A DNA stretch of 64,000 bases from Pseudomonas sp. MPC6 (GCF_006094435.1 NZ_CP034782.1:186001-250000); one strand, 5' to 3'. Numbered from the stretch's first letter, positions 43,394-52,477 are shown. Notes: a model not told the origin generated them from the sequence alone. Translations and numbers: made by a program.

Positions 43394-44299
43394 TCAGACA
43401 GTCGATTGTTTGCGTAATGTGCTTGCGCCTATGGAAAAGACGCCGCCGGTCACCACCAACGCGGCTCCGACCAGGGTCCATGCATCGGGGAACTCCCCAA
43501 ACACCAGCAAGCCGATGAACATCGCGAACACCAGCAGGCTGTAATTGAAAGGTTGCAGGGCTGCGGCGGGGGCATACTCCAGCGCCTTGACCAGCAACAG
43601 GTGAGCGACTATCCCGCTCACCGACAATACCCCCATCAGTCCCCATTCACCGGGACTGGGTGCTTGCCACACTGGCAAGCCGAAGGCCGTGGACGCCACC
43701 GCGCCGACCACCGCCATATACAGCATGTTGGTGGTGAAGCCGTCCTCACGACTGACCAGGCGAGTGACCAGGTTGTAGACCGCGAACGCCAATGCCGCCG
43801 AGAGCGGAATCAGCGCCGCCGACTCGAACAAGTCCAGGCCCGGGCGCAAGATGACCAAGGTGCCGAGAAAACCAATCGCCGCCGCCAGCCAGCGGCGCAA
43901 GCCGATAAACTCGCCCAGCACCACCCCGGCCAGCGCCATCGCCAGCAACGGAAAAACCGCGAACAGCGCGTGGCTTTCGGCCAGTCCCAGGTAACGCAAG
44001 CCAAGGCTGAAGATGGCGATCTCGCCGACCGACAGCAGCGAGCGCAGCAGCTGTAACCAGGGATGCCGGGTCCGCGCTGCCGCAGCGAGACCGCCGCGCC
44101 AGTGGGCATAGCCCAGGGCGAAGGCCACAAACACCCAGTAGCGCACCATGATGAACTGGGCCACCGCGAAGTCCTGCACCAGCACCTTGGTGATCGCGTC
44201 CTGGCTGGCGAACACCAGCATCGACAGCAGGCACAGGCCAATGCCGCGCTGAATGCCTGCTTCCGTGGGAGAGATCGCTTTTTCCAGAACTTCGTTCAA
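43394..44299 (-). CDS. DMT-superfamily transporter (EamA domains)
   Basis: This is a 301-aa inner-membrane protein with about ten hydrophobic segments in two EamA repeats. A TTG start at 44299 with GGGAGAG upstream is likely; the next Met is 31 residues in. It lies 18 bases before the hydroxyacid dehydrogenase and 43 bases after the aconitase X small subunit. It may import or export the hydroxy amino acid handled by aconitase X. Confidence 0.85.
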   Translation of the reverse strand: MNEVLEKAISPTEAGIQRGIGLCLLSMLVFASQDAITKVLVQDFAVAQFIMVRYWVFVAFALGYAHWRGGLAAAARTRHPWLQLLRSLLSVGEIAIFSLGLRYLGLAESHALFAVFPLLAMALAGVVLGEFIGLRRWLAAAIGFLGTLVILRPGLDLFESAALIPLSAALAFAVYNLVTRLVSREDGFTTNMLYMAVVGAVASTAFGLPVWQAPSPGEWGLMGVLSVSGIVAHLLLVKALEYAPAAALQPFNYSLLVFAMFIGLLVFGEFPDAWTLVGAALVVTGGVFSIGASTLRKQSTV

Positions 44300-44342
44300 C
44301 GCTCTCTCCCTCTGCTCAATAAACTGCCAAGCCCCACGTGTT

Positions 44343-44756
44343 TTAACGCTGAATCAGAACTTCGCCGTTGCTTTCCAGCCTGACCATCTGGCCGTTATGC
44401 AGATGGGCATAGCCCGCCTTATCCAGCACCAGCACTGGCACCGGTAGGTCATACAATTCGGAAACCACCAAAGCTGCTGCCATGACGTTGACATCCGGCT
44501 TACCGAGGATTAATCCGATCGGGCCTGTCCCCAGGCGCAAGGACTCGCCCAGAACCCCAGGCGTGCCCGAGGAGCCACGTGTCCCTGGCATTACCAACAC
44601 CTTGCCGGTGACTTTGAGTCCGACCTGCGGATGTTGTTGATCGATGATGGTGCCGGTCAGCGGGTCATAGCCGCCCCAAAAGCTCAGGGGCTCATCAAGC
44701 ACCAGTAGTTGGCCACTGACGCTGCCCGGATTTAGCACACTGGCTTTCATTAGCAT
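44343..44756 (-). CDS. Aconitase X small (swivel-domain) subunit
   Basis: This is a 137-aa DUF126-type swivel domain: DEPLSFWGGYDPLTGTIID, VLVMPGTRGSSGTPGVL and GPIGLILGKPDVN. It overlaps the end of the large subunit by 7 bases. Two-subunit bacterial aconitase X enzymes are known as cis-3-hydroxy-L-proline dehydratases, which give pyrroline-2-carboxylate. The active Ser of such enzymes lies in the RGSSG loop, which is present. Confidence 0.88.
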   Translation of the reverse strand: MLMKASVLNPGSVSGQLLVLDEPLSFWGGYDPLTGTIIDQQHPQVGLKVTGKVLVMPGTRGSSGTPGVLGESLRLGTGPIGLILGKPDVNVMAAALVVSELYDLPVPVLVLDKAGYAHLHNGQMVRLESNGEVLIQR

Positions 44757-46042
44757 TGCGCTGCCCCCCAGAAATCACCACTCCACAGGCGCTCATCGCG
44801 CCAAACCTCGCCGCTCACGGCAGACTCGACACATTCCTCCAGGCTACCGAAAACCACATCCACATCGAGAATGCCTGGGGCGTAGTAAGCCCACTTACCC
44901 GAGTTGGTCATTACACGACCCTTGATGCCGTTAACCACTGGAGTGAAGTAGGTACAGGTGTCGACCACGATTTTCACTCCAGCTTTCTCAAGCAATTCGA
45001 GCCAGCCCTGTTCACGCACCTGGCTCAGCACGTAGCGGCTGGTCGAAACATACAGCCCTAAATCCGCATGTACCTGCCGGCCAGCCAGCAAAGGAGTAAG
45101 TCGCTCGAACTCGGTATAAGAAAAATGGGGTGTCCCCAGGCATACCGCACTGACCTTACCCGCCGCGCTGGTGGTCAGAGCATCACGAGCTTGAATGAGC
45201 ATCTGCGGCGTCACTGCGATCACCCGCGCAGGCTCCGCACCGTGGAAGGCATCGCTCAGGGTTTTCGCCTCAGGGGTAATGCCAACGGCGTGGAACAGTG
45301 CGACCGAACCCGAGGCTGCGCTGGCCGCCGAGATCGCCTTCAACTGATCTTCAGTCGTCGATTTCGGCAAGCCTTGGATGACAGGCACGCTGTTGCCGGC
45401 TTCACGCCCCAGCACGATGCCGAGGACGTGGTAGAAAATGTCCTGTTCAAGCAACTTCTGCGGAATCCCTTCCAAACTGAAGAGAATCTCGCCCTTGCGG
45501 CATTCGTCACGATGCAGACCGGCATAAGGCGCACGGCCGGTAATTGCCGCGCAGATGTCGAGAAAATCGCCGTACTTATTGGTTCTTGCACCCAGTACCG
45601 AGTTGTAGAAGGCCACAGCATTGGACTCTGAACCGACGATCTGGTCGCCGACTTTAGGTCGCACCTTGTACTGATAGGGCGCACAGGTCCACACCACCTC
45701 GCAGCCCAGTTGCTCATATATCTTCATCAAACGACGTGCACCCAGCACAGCTTCGCTATTGGCCTTTTCCGGGCGTAACTCCGGATGCAGCAAGTCGACC
45801 AGACCGACATTAGTCTTGGTCGGCACCGCAACCTTGACGCCATCGGCCAGCAGAAACTCAGCAAAGTCGAGTCCGACCTTGCCGCTGTAGAAACAGCTGT
45901 TGACATGGGCCATCGAGACATCAATCAGGCGTTCGGCACCCATCGCCTCGGCAGCCTTGACCATCATCTGCATGGCCACACGCCGAGCTTTGCCCTCGTC
46001 GCCTGACAGCAGGCGCCTATCGTACTCACTGAGTTCTACCAT
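44750..46042 (-). CDS. Aconitase X large (catalytic) subunit, cis-3-hydroxyproline-dehydratase-like
   Basis: This is a 430-aa DUF521 protein. Conserved segments include RLIDVSMAHVNSCFYSG, CAPYQYKVRPKVGDQIVGSE, NSVLGARTNKYGDFLDICAA and VVDTCTYFTP, with Cys residues for an Fe-S or mononuclear iron site. The ATG at 46042 is chosen over a TTG at 46066. With the small subunit it would dehydrate a hydroxyproline-like compound. This fits a hydroxyproline-betaine or hydroxyproline branch of the local metabolism, though the exact substrate is inferred. Confidence 0.88.
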   Translation of the reverse strand: MVELSEYDRRLLSGDEGKARRVAMQMMVKAAEAMGAERLIDVSMAHVNSCFYSGKVGLDFAEFLLADGVKVAVPTKTNVGLVDLLHPELRPEKANSEAVLGARRLMKIYEQLGCEVVWTCAPYQYKVRPKVGDQIVGSESNAVAFYNSVLGARTNKYGDFLDICAAITGRAPYAGLHRDECRKGEILFSLEGIPQKLLEQDIFYHVLGIVLGREAGNSVPVIQGLPKSTTEDQLKAISAASAASGSVALFHAVGITPEAKTLSDAFHGAEPARVIAVTPQMLIQARDALTTSAAGKVSAVCLGTPHFSYTEFERLTPLLAGRQVHADLGLYVSTSRYVLSQVREQGWLELLEKAGVKIVVDTCTYFTPVVNGIKGRVMTNSGKWAYYAPGILDVDVVFGSLEECVESAVSGEVWRDERLWSGDFWGAAQC

Positions 46043-46164
46043 CACCGCTCTTAACTCTCCGGCCAATATTGGCCGCCATCAAGACCGCAGCCATTGCAAC
46101 ACATCACGGGCGACCACGACTGCAGCGCGGGACCACCCGTCAGCCGCCTAACCGAGCGCCATAT

Positions 46165-46935
46165 TTACTGACGCGGGTAGAGGGTTTCGGTATGGCCGTC
46201 CACACCGACGATCTGTCCCGAGACATGCCGGCCATAGTCGGAACAGAGGAAGCAGATCATATCGGCGATTTCCTCAGGGTCGACGTAGCACTGCATGGAC
46301 ACGCCGATGCCATAGAGCCGGCGGACCTCTTCGGGGTCGATGCCTTCGGCCTCGGCATGGGCCTTGATCACTCGCTCCATGCGCTCGCCGTTGACGTTGC
46401 CCGGAACGATACCGTTGACCCGGATATTGTCCTGGCCCAGCTCCATGGCCAAGGTCTTGGTGAAGCCGGTGACCGCCCATTTCGCCGCCACATAAGGGCT
46501 GCGATTGGGAAAACCGAGGATGCCCGCGGCCGACACCAGGTTGATGATCACCCCGCTCTTCTGCTTACGGAAGGTCGGCACCGCACGGCGCGCGCAATAG
46601 AACTGCGAGTCGATGCACACACTCATGCAGGCGCGCCATTCCTCATTGGTGACGTGCTCGACCGGCTTGGTCGGTCCACCGATACCAGCATTGTTGATCA
46701 GAATGTCGAGACCGCCCGGCAGGAACTCATCGAACATGGCGTCCACTGCATTCGGGTCAGATACGTCGGAAACGAAAGTCGTGATGCCATCCGGCAACGT
46801 CGAAAGCGCCTCGGCATCGACGTCACAAGTAAACACCTCAGCGCCAAGCTTGTGCATGGCCAAGGCCGTGGCACGGCCCATGCCGGCACCGCCGGCAGTG
46901 ATGAAAGCGCGCTTACCTTTCAGAGAAACCTGCAT
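46165..46935 (-). CDS. Short-chain dehydrogenase/reductase
   Basis: This is a 256-aa classical SDR: TAGGAGMGRATALAM, NNAGIGG, Ser in NLVSAAG, YVAAK and GQIVGVDGHTETLY. AGGAG lies upstream of the ATG. It lies 37 bases after the class II aldolase gene, so the two probably form the start of the operon controlled by the palindrome at 47.8 kb. Confidence 0.9.
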   Translation of the reverse strand: MQVSLKGKRAFITAGGAGMGRATALAMHKLGAEVFTCDVDAEALSTLPDGITTFVSDVSDPNAVDAMFDEFLPGGLDILINNAGIGGPTKPVEHVTNEEWRACMSVCIDSQFYCARRAVPTFRKQKSGVIINLVSAAGILGFPNRSPYVAAKWAVTGFTKTLAMELGQDNIRVNGIVPGNVNGERMERVIKAHAEAEGIDPEEVRRLYGIGVSMQCYVDPEEIADMICFLCSDYGRHVSGQIVGVDGHTETLYPRQ

Positions 46936-46972
46936 CAGAGACTCCTATTTATTGTTGTCGATTCAAGGTTGA

Positions 46973-47728
46973 TCAGTACTTGTAGGATGGGTCGATCCGG
47001 TCAACCTGGCGCAGCAACGCCGGCCACTCGTACTTGCCCGGAACGAACGCGGCGTATTGCTGCGCGGCTTTCTCCCACATCTCCGGCTTGGTTTCGGCCA
47101 GCGGCAAACCGGTGGCGCACACCTGCAGCATGTTGGCGCAAGCGCGCACCAGATAATGCATGTTCATGAAGGCTTCGCCGGCGGTTTCACCTACGGTCAG
47201 GAAGCCGTGGTTACGCATGATCAGACACTTGTTGTCACCCATGTTGTCGGCGATGCGCAGGCTCTCATCGGTGTCTACCGACAGCCCTTCCCACTCGTGG
47301 TACCCGATCTTGCCGTAGAGCATCGAGGAGTCCTGCACCAAGTGCACAACGTCGCGAATCGCGGTGGCGGCAAGGCCAGCTGGCGCGTGGGAATGGAACA
47401 CGAACTTAGCGTTCGGGATGCTCAGATGGATGCCGCGATGGATGACGAAACCGGCGGTGTTCACCTCGGGCGGACCGTCCAGTACGTTGCCGTGCTCGTC
47501 GATCTTGATCAGGTTGGACGCAGTGATTTCGGTATTGTGCAAACCGAAATGGTTCATCAAGAAATGGTGGTCGGTGCCCGGCACCCGCGCGGTAATGTGG
47601 TTCCAAACAATATCGTCGTAACCGTAGACGTTCGCCAGGCGATGCATCGCTGCCAAATCAACACGAACATTCCACTCGTCTTGGGTGAAGCGCGGCTTGG
47701 CCGACGTGGCCCCCTCGAACTCTGCCAT
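46973..47728 (-). CDS. Class II aldolase/adducin-family protein
   Basis: This is a 251-aa protein starting at 47728, with GGAGG upstream. Zinc-site His residues lie in FHSHAPAGLAA and IMRNHGFLTVG. WNHITARVPG is the usual N-terminal landmark. Relatives cleave or epimerise phosphorylated or acid sugars; a retro-aldol or decarboxylation step is plausible here. It is the first gene of the minus operon, with an operator-like palindrome 78 bases upstream. Confidence 0.88.
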   Translation of the reverse strand: MAEFEGATSAKPRFTQDEWNVRVDLAAMHRLANVYGYDDIVWNHITARVPGTDHHFLMNHFGLHNTEITASNLIKIDEHGNVLDGPPEVNTAGFVIHRGIHLSIPNAKFVFHSHAPAGLAATAIRDVVHLVQDSSMLYGKIGYHEWEGLSVDTDESLRIADNMGDNKCLIMRNHGFLTVGETAGEAFMNMHYLVRACANMLQVCATGLPLAETKPEMWEKAAQQYAAFVPGKYEWPALLRQVDRIDPSYKY

Positions 47729-47805
47729 CGATACATCCTCCGCTAGTTGTCGCTGCCCATGAATCCGCATTTTCGGCGGAATGAGCAAAAACTACCATCA
47801 TGGTT

Positions 47806-47822
47806 AATGGTTGACAATCATT
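47806..47822. promoter_or_regulatory. Operator-like palindrome, site 2
   Basis: AATGGTTGACAATCATT carries the same GTTGACAATCAT core as site 1, with symmetric arms. It is positioned upstream of the aldolase/SDR operon. It is probably bound by the same regulator as sites 1 and 3. Confidence 0.6.
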
Positions 47823-47921
47823 TATTAACAAATAAATCTCGGCGTAACCACACTCTGATTTGAGAGATGAAAAATAGGAGAGGTAGGGCCACCTCACACT
47901 CTGAGAGAGTGACCACTCGCG

Positions 47922-48070
47922 CTTTGGGCAGTGCTGACGAACCTTCAAGTCAAAAGCGGTTTTCATGTCCATCGCCACCGCTTCGATTCGGGCACAACCC
48001 TCTGGCCCCAATTCCTCGAAGAACGGCCTGACCGCCGCACGGCTGCGGCCTTCGTCGATCCACAGCACTC
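47922..48070 (-). pseudogene. ISL3-family transposase fragment
   Basis: The minus strand reads MLWIDEGRSRAAVRPFFEEL, then GCARIEAVAMDMKTAFDL and VRQHCPK, the conserved middle of ISL3 transposases. Nothing else of the element remains. It lies in the 631-base gap between the aldolase and GbdR-like genes, which otherwise holds two operator-like sites and no gene. Confidence 0.75.
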
Positions 48071-48124
48071 GGAGCTAGAAAAAAGCCATGCTTGTGGCAG
48101 GACAATTAAGCTCTGTTCACAATT

Positions 48125-48140
48125 GTTGACAATCATCAAT
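48125..48140. promoter_or_regulatory. Operator-like site 3
   Basis: GTTGACAATCATCAAT is identical over 16 bases to site 1. It lies 220 bases before the GbdR-like gene, beyond the ISL3 fragment. It may control that gene or be a leftover from an older promoter. Confidence 0.55.
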
Positions 48141-48359
48141 AAACGAATCACGCTTCTCCCAAACCCCACGCACACCTTGGCGCGAGGACGGTAAATCGGC
48201 TTATATCCGCCCCTCAATGGACGGACGATATTTGAATTTTTTGTGCAAAAAGGAGCGATTGCGGCTGAATTTCGTACGTTCCTTGATGCCACATTTCAGG
48301 AGATCGCAATAAGCCTCGAAATGATTGTGCACTGCCGGCTTACCTTGAGGGCTTATCAA

Positions 48360-49463
48360 ATGACACCGCTGAATCAAGAGGTTAACTCCGTTACACAGCA
48401 TTACTCTCCGCAATCAATCGGCTTCCTTCTGCTGGAAGATTTCACCCTGATTTCATTGGCATCGGCGGTTGAGCCATTACGCATGGCAAATCAGCTTTCG
48501 GGTAGAGAGTTGTATCGATGGTTCACCTTGAGTAAGGATGGCGAGCCGGTATTTGCCAGTGATGGTTTAAAAATTACGCCGGACGCGAGCATTGAGGCGG
48601 CCCCTACCCTTGATTCCGTGATCGTTTGCGGGGGCGTCGATATTCAGCACCGCGTGAGTCAAAAACACGTCAAATGGCTGCAATCACAAGCCCGCCAAGG
48701 CCGTCAGATCGGTGCGGTGTGCACCGGTAGTTGGGTGCTGGCCGAATCCGGATTACTGGATGGTTTCTTATACAGTGTCCACTGGGAGTGCGTAGCGGCA
48801 ATGCAAGAAGCCTTTCCCCGATCGGACGTTTGCACTCGTTTGTTTTCCATTGACCGGAATCGATACACCTCTTCCGGTGGCACTGCTCCGATGGACATGA
48901 TGTTGCACCTGATTGTCCGTGACCACGGCCGTGAACTGGCGACTGACATCTCCGAAATGCTCATCTATGAACGCGTCCGAAATGAACAGGACAACCAACG
49001 CGTACCACTCAGACATACGCTGGCCACCAACCAACCCAAGTTGCAGAGTATTGTCATGCTGATGGAAGCCAATTTGGAGGCGATCATCGACCTCGACGAG
49101 CTGGCACGTCACGTAGCCCTTTCCCGTCGTCAGCTGGAGCGTCTGTTTCAGAGATACTTGGACTGTACCCCCTCGCGCTATTACCTCAAATTGCGTTTGG
49201 TCCGGGCACGCCAGCTGTTAAAGCAAACCTCTATCTCCATCATCGAAGTAGCATCGATATGCGGCTTTGTCTCCACTCCTCATTTCTCCAAGTGCTACCG
49301 TGGGTATTTCGGTGTTTCTCCCCATTACGAACGCACTAGCCAGAACAGCTTTGTGGCGTTGATGCAAGTTCCTGAGAGTCTATTACAGAACGCACTATCC
49401 CCGGCCCACGCGGCATTAAGCCGTGCACAAAGGGAGCCCTCCTTCGCAAGCGTGAAGGTTTAA
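48360..49463 (+). CDS. GbdR/CdhR-like regulator (DJ-1-like domain plus AraC-type DNA-binding domain)
   Basis: This is a 367-aa protein starting at 48360 after GAGGG. The N-terminal DJ-1/PfpI-like sensor (SIGFLLLEDFTLISLASAVE, VICGGVDIQ, GAVCTGSWVLAE) is followed by a C-terminal double helix-turn-helix (DELARHVALSRRQLERLFQR). From memory it is very similar along its length to Pseudomonas GbdR, the activator of glycine betaine and dimethylglycine catabolism, and equal in size. It is likely a paralogue sensing another betaine or N-methylated compound. Possible targets are the adjacent operons. Confidence 0.9.
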   Translation: MTPLNQEVNSVTQHYSPQSIGFLLLEDFTLISLASAVEPLRMANQLSGRELYRWFTLSKDGEPVFASDGLKITPDASIEAAPTLDSVIVCGGVDIQHRVSQKHVKWLQSQARQGRQIGAVCTGSWVLAESGLLDGFLYSVHWECVAAMQEAFPRSDVCTRLFSIDRNRYTSSGGTAPMDMMLHLIVRDHGRELATDISEMLIYERVRNEQDNQRVPLRHTLATNQPKLQSIVMLMEANLEAIIDLDELARHVALSRRQLERLFQRYLDCTPSRYYLKLRLVRARQLLKQTSISIIEVASICGFVSTPHFSKCYRGYFGVSPHYERTSQNSFVALMQVPESLLQNALSPAHAALSRAQREPSFASVKV

Positions 49464-49504
49464 TTTTCCTATAAATGATAGCTGCTTAGCGGCGATCACT
49501 GAAT

Positions 49505-49610
49505 CGCTTCAGCCTGGCGCGACTGCGGTCGCGCCGGACATTCGGTGGTTAATTGAGCTTGGCGATAACGTTGTCAGCGACATCCTTCGGTGTAACCGGC
49601 CGGCCAAGCC
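49505..49610 (-). pseudogene. 3' relic of an OpuAC-type binding-protein gene cut by IS6
   Basis: The minus strand reads PKDVADNVIAKLN and stop. This is followed by the same spacer and GGCGCG/CGCGCC hairpin that follow the intact gene at 37.4 kb. Homology stops abruptly at the IS6 end (49611) on one side and before the permease start on the other. It shows that a second copy of the importer locus existed here and was deleted up to the IS. Confidence 0.82.
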
Positions 49611-50413
49611 GGTTCTGTCGCATTAACAACGATAGGCAGCCAAAAATCGGCAGTCTGTTGCTTAGGCGGCCAGAAGATAAAACTGTTCGGCAGGTGACAG
49701 CCCTTCACCTTGCGGATGTTGAAGCTGCCCTTTGCGGATCATCTGTATCAATTCAATGCCTGCCAGTAACGTTTGTGCTCGACGAAATGACTTGAATCCC
49801 AACATCGGTCGTATTCGTCTTTTGATGTTGCGGTGATCCTGCTCAACTAAGTTGTTCAGGTATTTGTTTTGCCGAACGGTGATCCCTTCAGCTTGGTCGG
49901 CATTGAGCACCGCCAGGGCAGCGGTATTGGCACCACTTTTGTCGATGGTCACGACCTCAGGCTTGCCACACTGGCGGATGGCTTTGCGGAAAAAACGCAA
50001 TGCTGCGTTGGCATCCCGGTTAGCGGTCAACAGAAAATCGATGGTCTGGCCATCAGTGTCCACGGCGCGGTACAGGTACTTCCAGTGGCCGCGGATTTTG
50101 ATGTAGGTCTCATCCATTCGCCAGCGGCGTCCCACGGGACGCTGGTATCGACGCAAGACCGTATTCAGCACGGGAGCCAGCCTAATAACCCAGCGATGCA
50201 GCGTGGAATGATCAACGACAATGCCGCGCTCCGCCATCATCTCTTCAATGTTACGCAGGCTCAGGGCGTAAGCCAGATACCAGCGAACACACTGGGCGAT
50301 AACATCAACGGGATAATGGAGGCGTTTGAAGGTTTTTCGGATCAGCGACATCTGAGGCAGTGGCTTCATGGAAAACAACAGGTTACCTCACACGGGCTTA
50401 GTGCAACAGAACC
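49611..50413 (-). mobile_element. IS6-family insertion sequence, copy B
   Basis: This is 803 bp, the same size as copy A and in the opposite orientation. The ends are GGTTCTGTCGCA (49611) and TGCAACAGAACC (ending 50413); one end base differs from copy A. The 8-bp flanks, GCCAAGCC and GTTTATCT, do not match. It interrupts the binding-protein relic directly. Confidence 0.9.
49662..50369 (-). CDS. IS6-family transposase (copy B)
   Basis: This is a 235-aa DDE transposase, nearly identical to copy A. Differences such as Pro for Ser, Thr for Ala and Asp for Ala sit in the first 30 residues. All three catalytic residues (MDETY, TIDKSG, VEQDH) are intact. The TTG at 50378 is an alternative start. 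Confidence 0.93.
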   Translation of the reverse strand: MKPLPQMSLIRKTFKRLHYPVDVIAQCVRWYLAYALSLRNIEEMMAERGIVVDHSTLHRWVIRLAPVLNTVLRRYQRPVGRRWRMDETYIKIRGHWKYLYRAVDTDGQTIDFLLTANRDANAALRFFRKAIRQCGKPEVVTIDKSGANTAALAVLNADQAEGITVRQNKYLNNLVEQDHRNIKRRIRPMLGFKSFRRAQTLLAGIELIQMIRKGQLQHPQGEGLSPAEQFYLLAA

Positions 50414-50489
50414 GTTTATCTTGAGCACTAACCAACTCATGATCCACACGTTCAAAATCTATCTGTGCAGTCTGATCCGCTCATTGGGA

Positions 50490-51524
50490 TCAGACTGTGG
50501 AGGGACTTGAACAAGACTCCCGTATAATCAGTTCAACATCCAGTGCCGACGGAGCAGCGACCTCCTCGCCGCTCAGTCTAGAAATTAAATACTCAGCAGC
50601 CTTCAGGCCAATCTGCTGTTGAGGCGTTCGTAATGTCGTTAATGGAGGAGATAAGTTAAGCGCAAGCCACGTATCATCGAATCCAGTAATAGAAACATCT
50701 CGAGGCACATCAACACCTAAAATTTTACTTTCAAAAACAGCCCCATAAGCGAAAGGATCAGAACCACAAATTATTGCTGTGGGCCGAGGACAACGGGACA
50801 TTAAATATCTAAACGCGTCCTGCCCATGCTCAATCCCGAAAGGTCTCTCGATAACGAACTCATCTGATAATCTTAATTCACGCTGCGCCAAAGTATCGCG
50901 CACACCCTGGAGGCGACTACACGCCCTATCGTTGCCATTTAAGATACCAGATATCATAGCAAAACGGCTGTGACCTAGACCTATTAAGTATTCCGTGATT
51001 TTGCTAGCCGCATCATAATTATCAAACCCAACACAAGGATGTTTATCCGCGTCATCTGTAGTCCAAGTTATAACATAGGGTATTCTGCTATTATTAAGAA
51101 GACTATAAGCTGATTCATCCCGAGAACCACCTATTAGCAATACAGCATCCACCCCATGAGACACCATTTTCCTAATATGACTATACTCTTTTTCGGCGTC
51201 ATAATTGGTTGATGCAACCACCATAGTGTAACCTGACCTAGAAATGCAGTTCTGGAACGCCTCAAGAGCTCGCCCAAAAAGTGTGCTATCTAAGGACGGA
51301 ACAATAGCCCCGATCATATACGACTTATTCGAAGCAAGGGTGCGCGCAGCAGCGTGAGGAACGTAACTCAAGATATTAATTGCAGCCTCTATCTTCCGCC
51401 TACTACGCTCACTGACTACATCAGGGTTATTTAAACAGCGCGACACTGTCGCTGAAGACACCCCTGCGTATCGAGCCACATCATCTAAGGTTGAGTTCTT
51501 TAACGGGTCGATTTTTTTTCTCAT
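50490..51524 (-). CDS. LacI-family transcriptional regulator
   Basis: This is a 344-aa protein with an N-terminal LacI helix-turn-helix (TLDDVARYAGVSSATVSRCL) and a sugar-binding-protein-like effector domain (GAIVPSLDSTLFGRALEAF, CGSDPFAYG, SITGFDDTWLA). Codon usage is clearly more A/T-rich than most of the window, pointing to different ancestry. The catabolic operon whose genes begin upstream is separated from it by an IS630 relic, so the target is uncertain. The 325 bases before its start are A/T-rich and hold no gene. Confidence 0.9.
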   Translation of the reverse strand: MRKKIDPLKNSTLDDVARYAGVSSATVSRCLNNPDVVSERSRRKIEAAINILSYVPHAAARTLASNKSYMIGAIVPSLDSTLFGRALEAFQNCISRSGYTMVVASTNYDAEKEYSHIRKMVSHGVDAVLLIGGSRDESAYSLLNNSRIPYVITWTTDDADKHPCVGFDNYDAASKITEYLIGLGHSRFAMISGILNGNDRACSRLQGVRDTLAQRELRLSDEFVIERPFGIEHGQDAFRYLMSRCPRPTAIICGSDPFAYGAVFESKILGVDVPRDVSITGFDDTWLALNLSPPLTTLRTPQQQIGLKAAEYLISRLSGEEVAAPSALDVELIIRESCSSPSTV

Positions 51525-51849
51525 ACAATTAGACTCATACGCCGTAAACGAAAAAAATCCCAGAAACCAGATCACACTTGACTCAAAAAATTTATTCATG
51601 GGGATCGAAAGAGCAAGGTATAAAACAATGATTCCATCAGCTAAAATTTAGCCATTCTTAGGCCACCACTAAAAATCAAATAACCAACCAGATATCATAC
51701 CATATATGACAGAGCCCTTCCAATGCACGTCTGCGACTTACGTCTCCTCATCATGATCGCTGCCAGCAGGATCACTTGAGCGCAACGGCTAAGGTGCTGG
51801 CTGATGGTGACCGAGTCAACGACTCAGTTCGACTTGATCTTCTGGGCCA

Positions 51850-52400
51850 AGGATCTCTCTGTCGAAGCGTGGCTTGAGTCGCCGGCATTTCATCGGCCAG
51901 CGTCCAGCGGAGGCCGCCAACGACATAAAACCGCACCTCACACGCACCTTCAAACTGTCCAACGATCCAAACTTCGAAGAGAAATTTTGGGATGTCATTG
52001 GGTTGTATCTGGATCCACCGGATAAGGCATTGGTGCTCTATTGCAATGAAAAAAGCCAAGTTCAGGCCCTTGAGCGAACCCAGCCAGGACTGCCTTTGGG
52101 AAAAAAAGGCATATCCGCATACAATCGTACGATTATCTCCACCATTGCGCCTTCACATTGTTCACTGCGCTGGATCTTCAGGGACGCTTGATCAGTTCCA
52201 TCGAGCGCCAACAACGGCATCAGGAATAGCTGGTGTTTCTCAAGAAGATCAATCGCGAAACGCCCAGCATCTTCAGCTGCATTTGATCGTCGACAACTAC
52301 GCCACGCACAAGCATCCGAAGGTGAAGGTATGGCTTGAGAAGTACAAACGCTTCCACATGCATCTACCCCCGAGGGGGAAGATATTTTTAACAAGATACA
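51850..52400 (+). pseudogene. IS630-family transposase relic
   Basis: Plus-strand frames show TRTFKLSNDPNFEEKFWDV, then VLYCNEKSQVQALERTQPGL and, after frameshifts, LHLIVDNYATHKHPKVKVWL. These are the central DDE-domain motifs (DEKSQ here NEKSQ, DNYATHKHP) of IS630 transposases. The first catalytic Asp has become Asn and several indels break the frame, so it is inactive. The ends of the element are not clear. Confidence 0.78.
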
Positions 52401-52477
52401 GCGAGCCCGTGAGGCAAAGACCTCACAGGCATGAGTAGCTATATTTATGAGGCAGCACACTAAGTACATCTATTGAC

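Noticed and set aside
12945..50413. Classical IS6 composite transposon
   Set aside because: The two copies are inverted, lack matching 8-bp flanks and differ at several bases, so simple composite movement is not supported.
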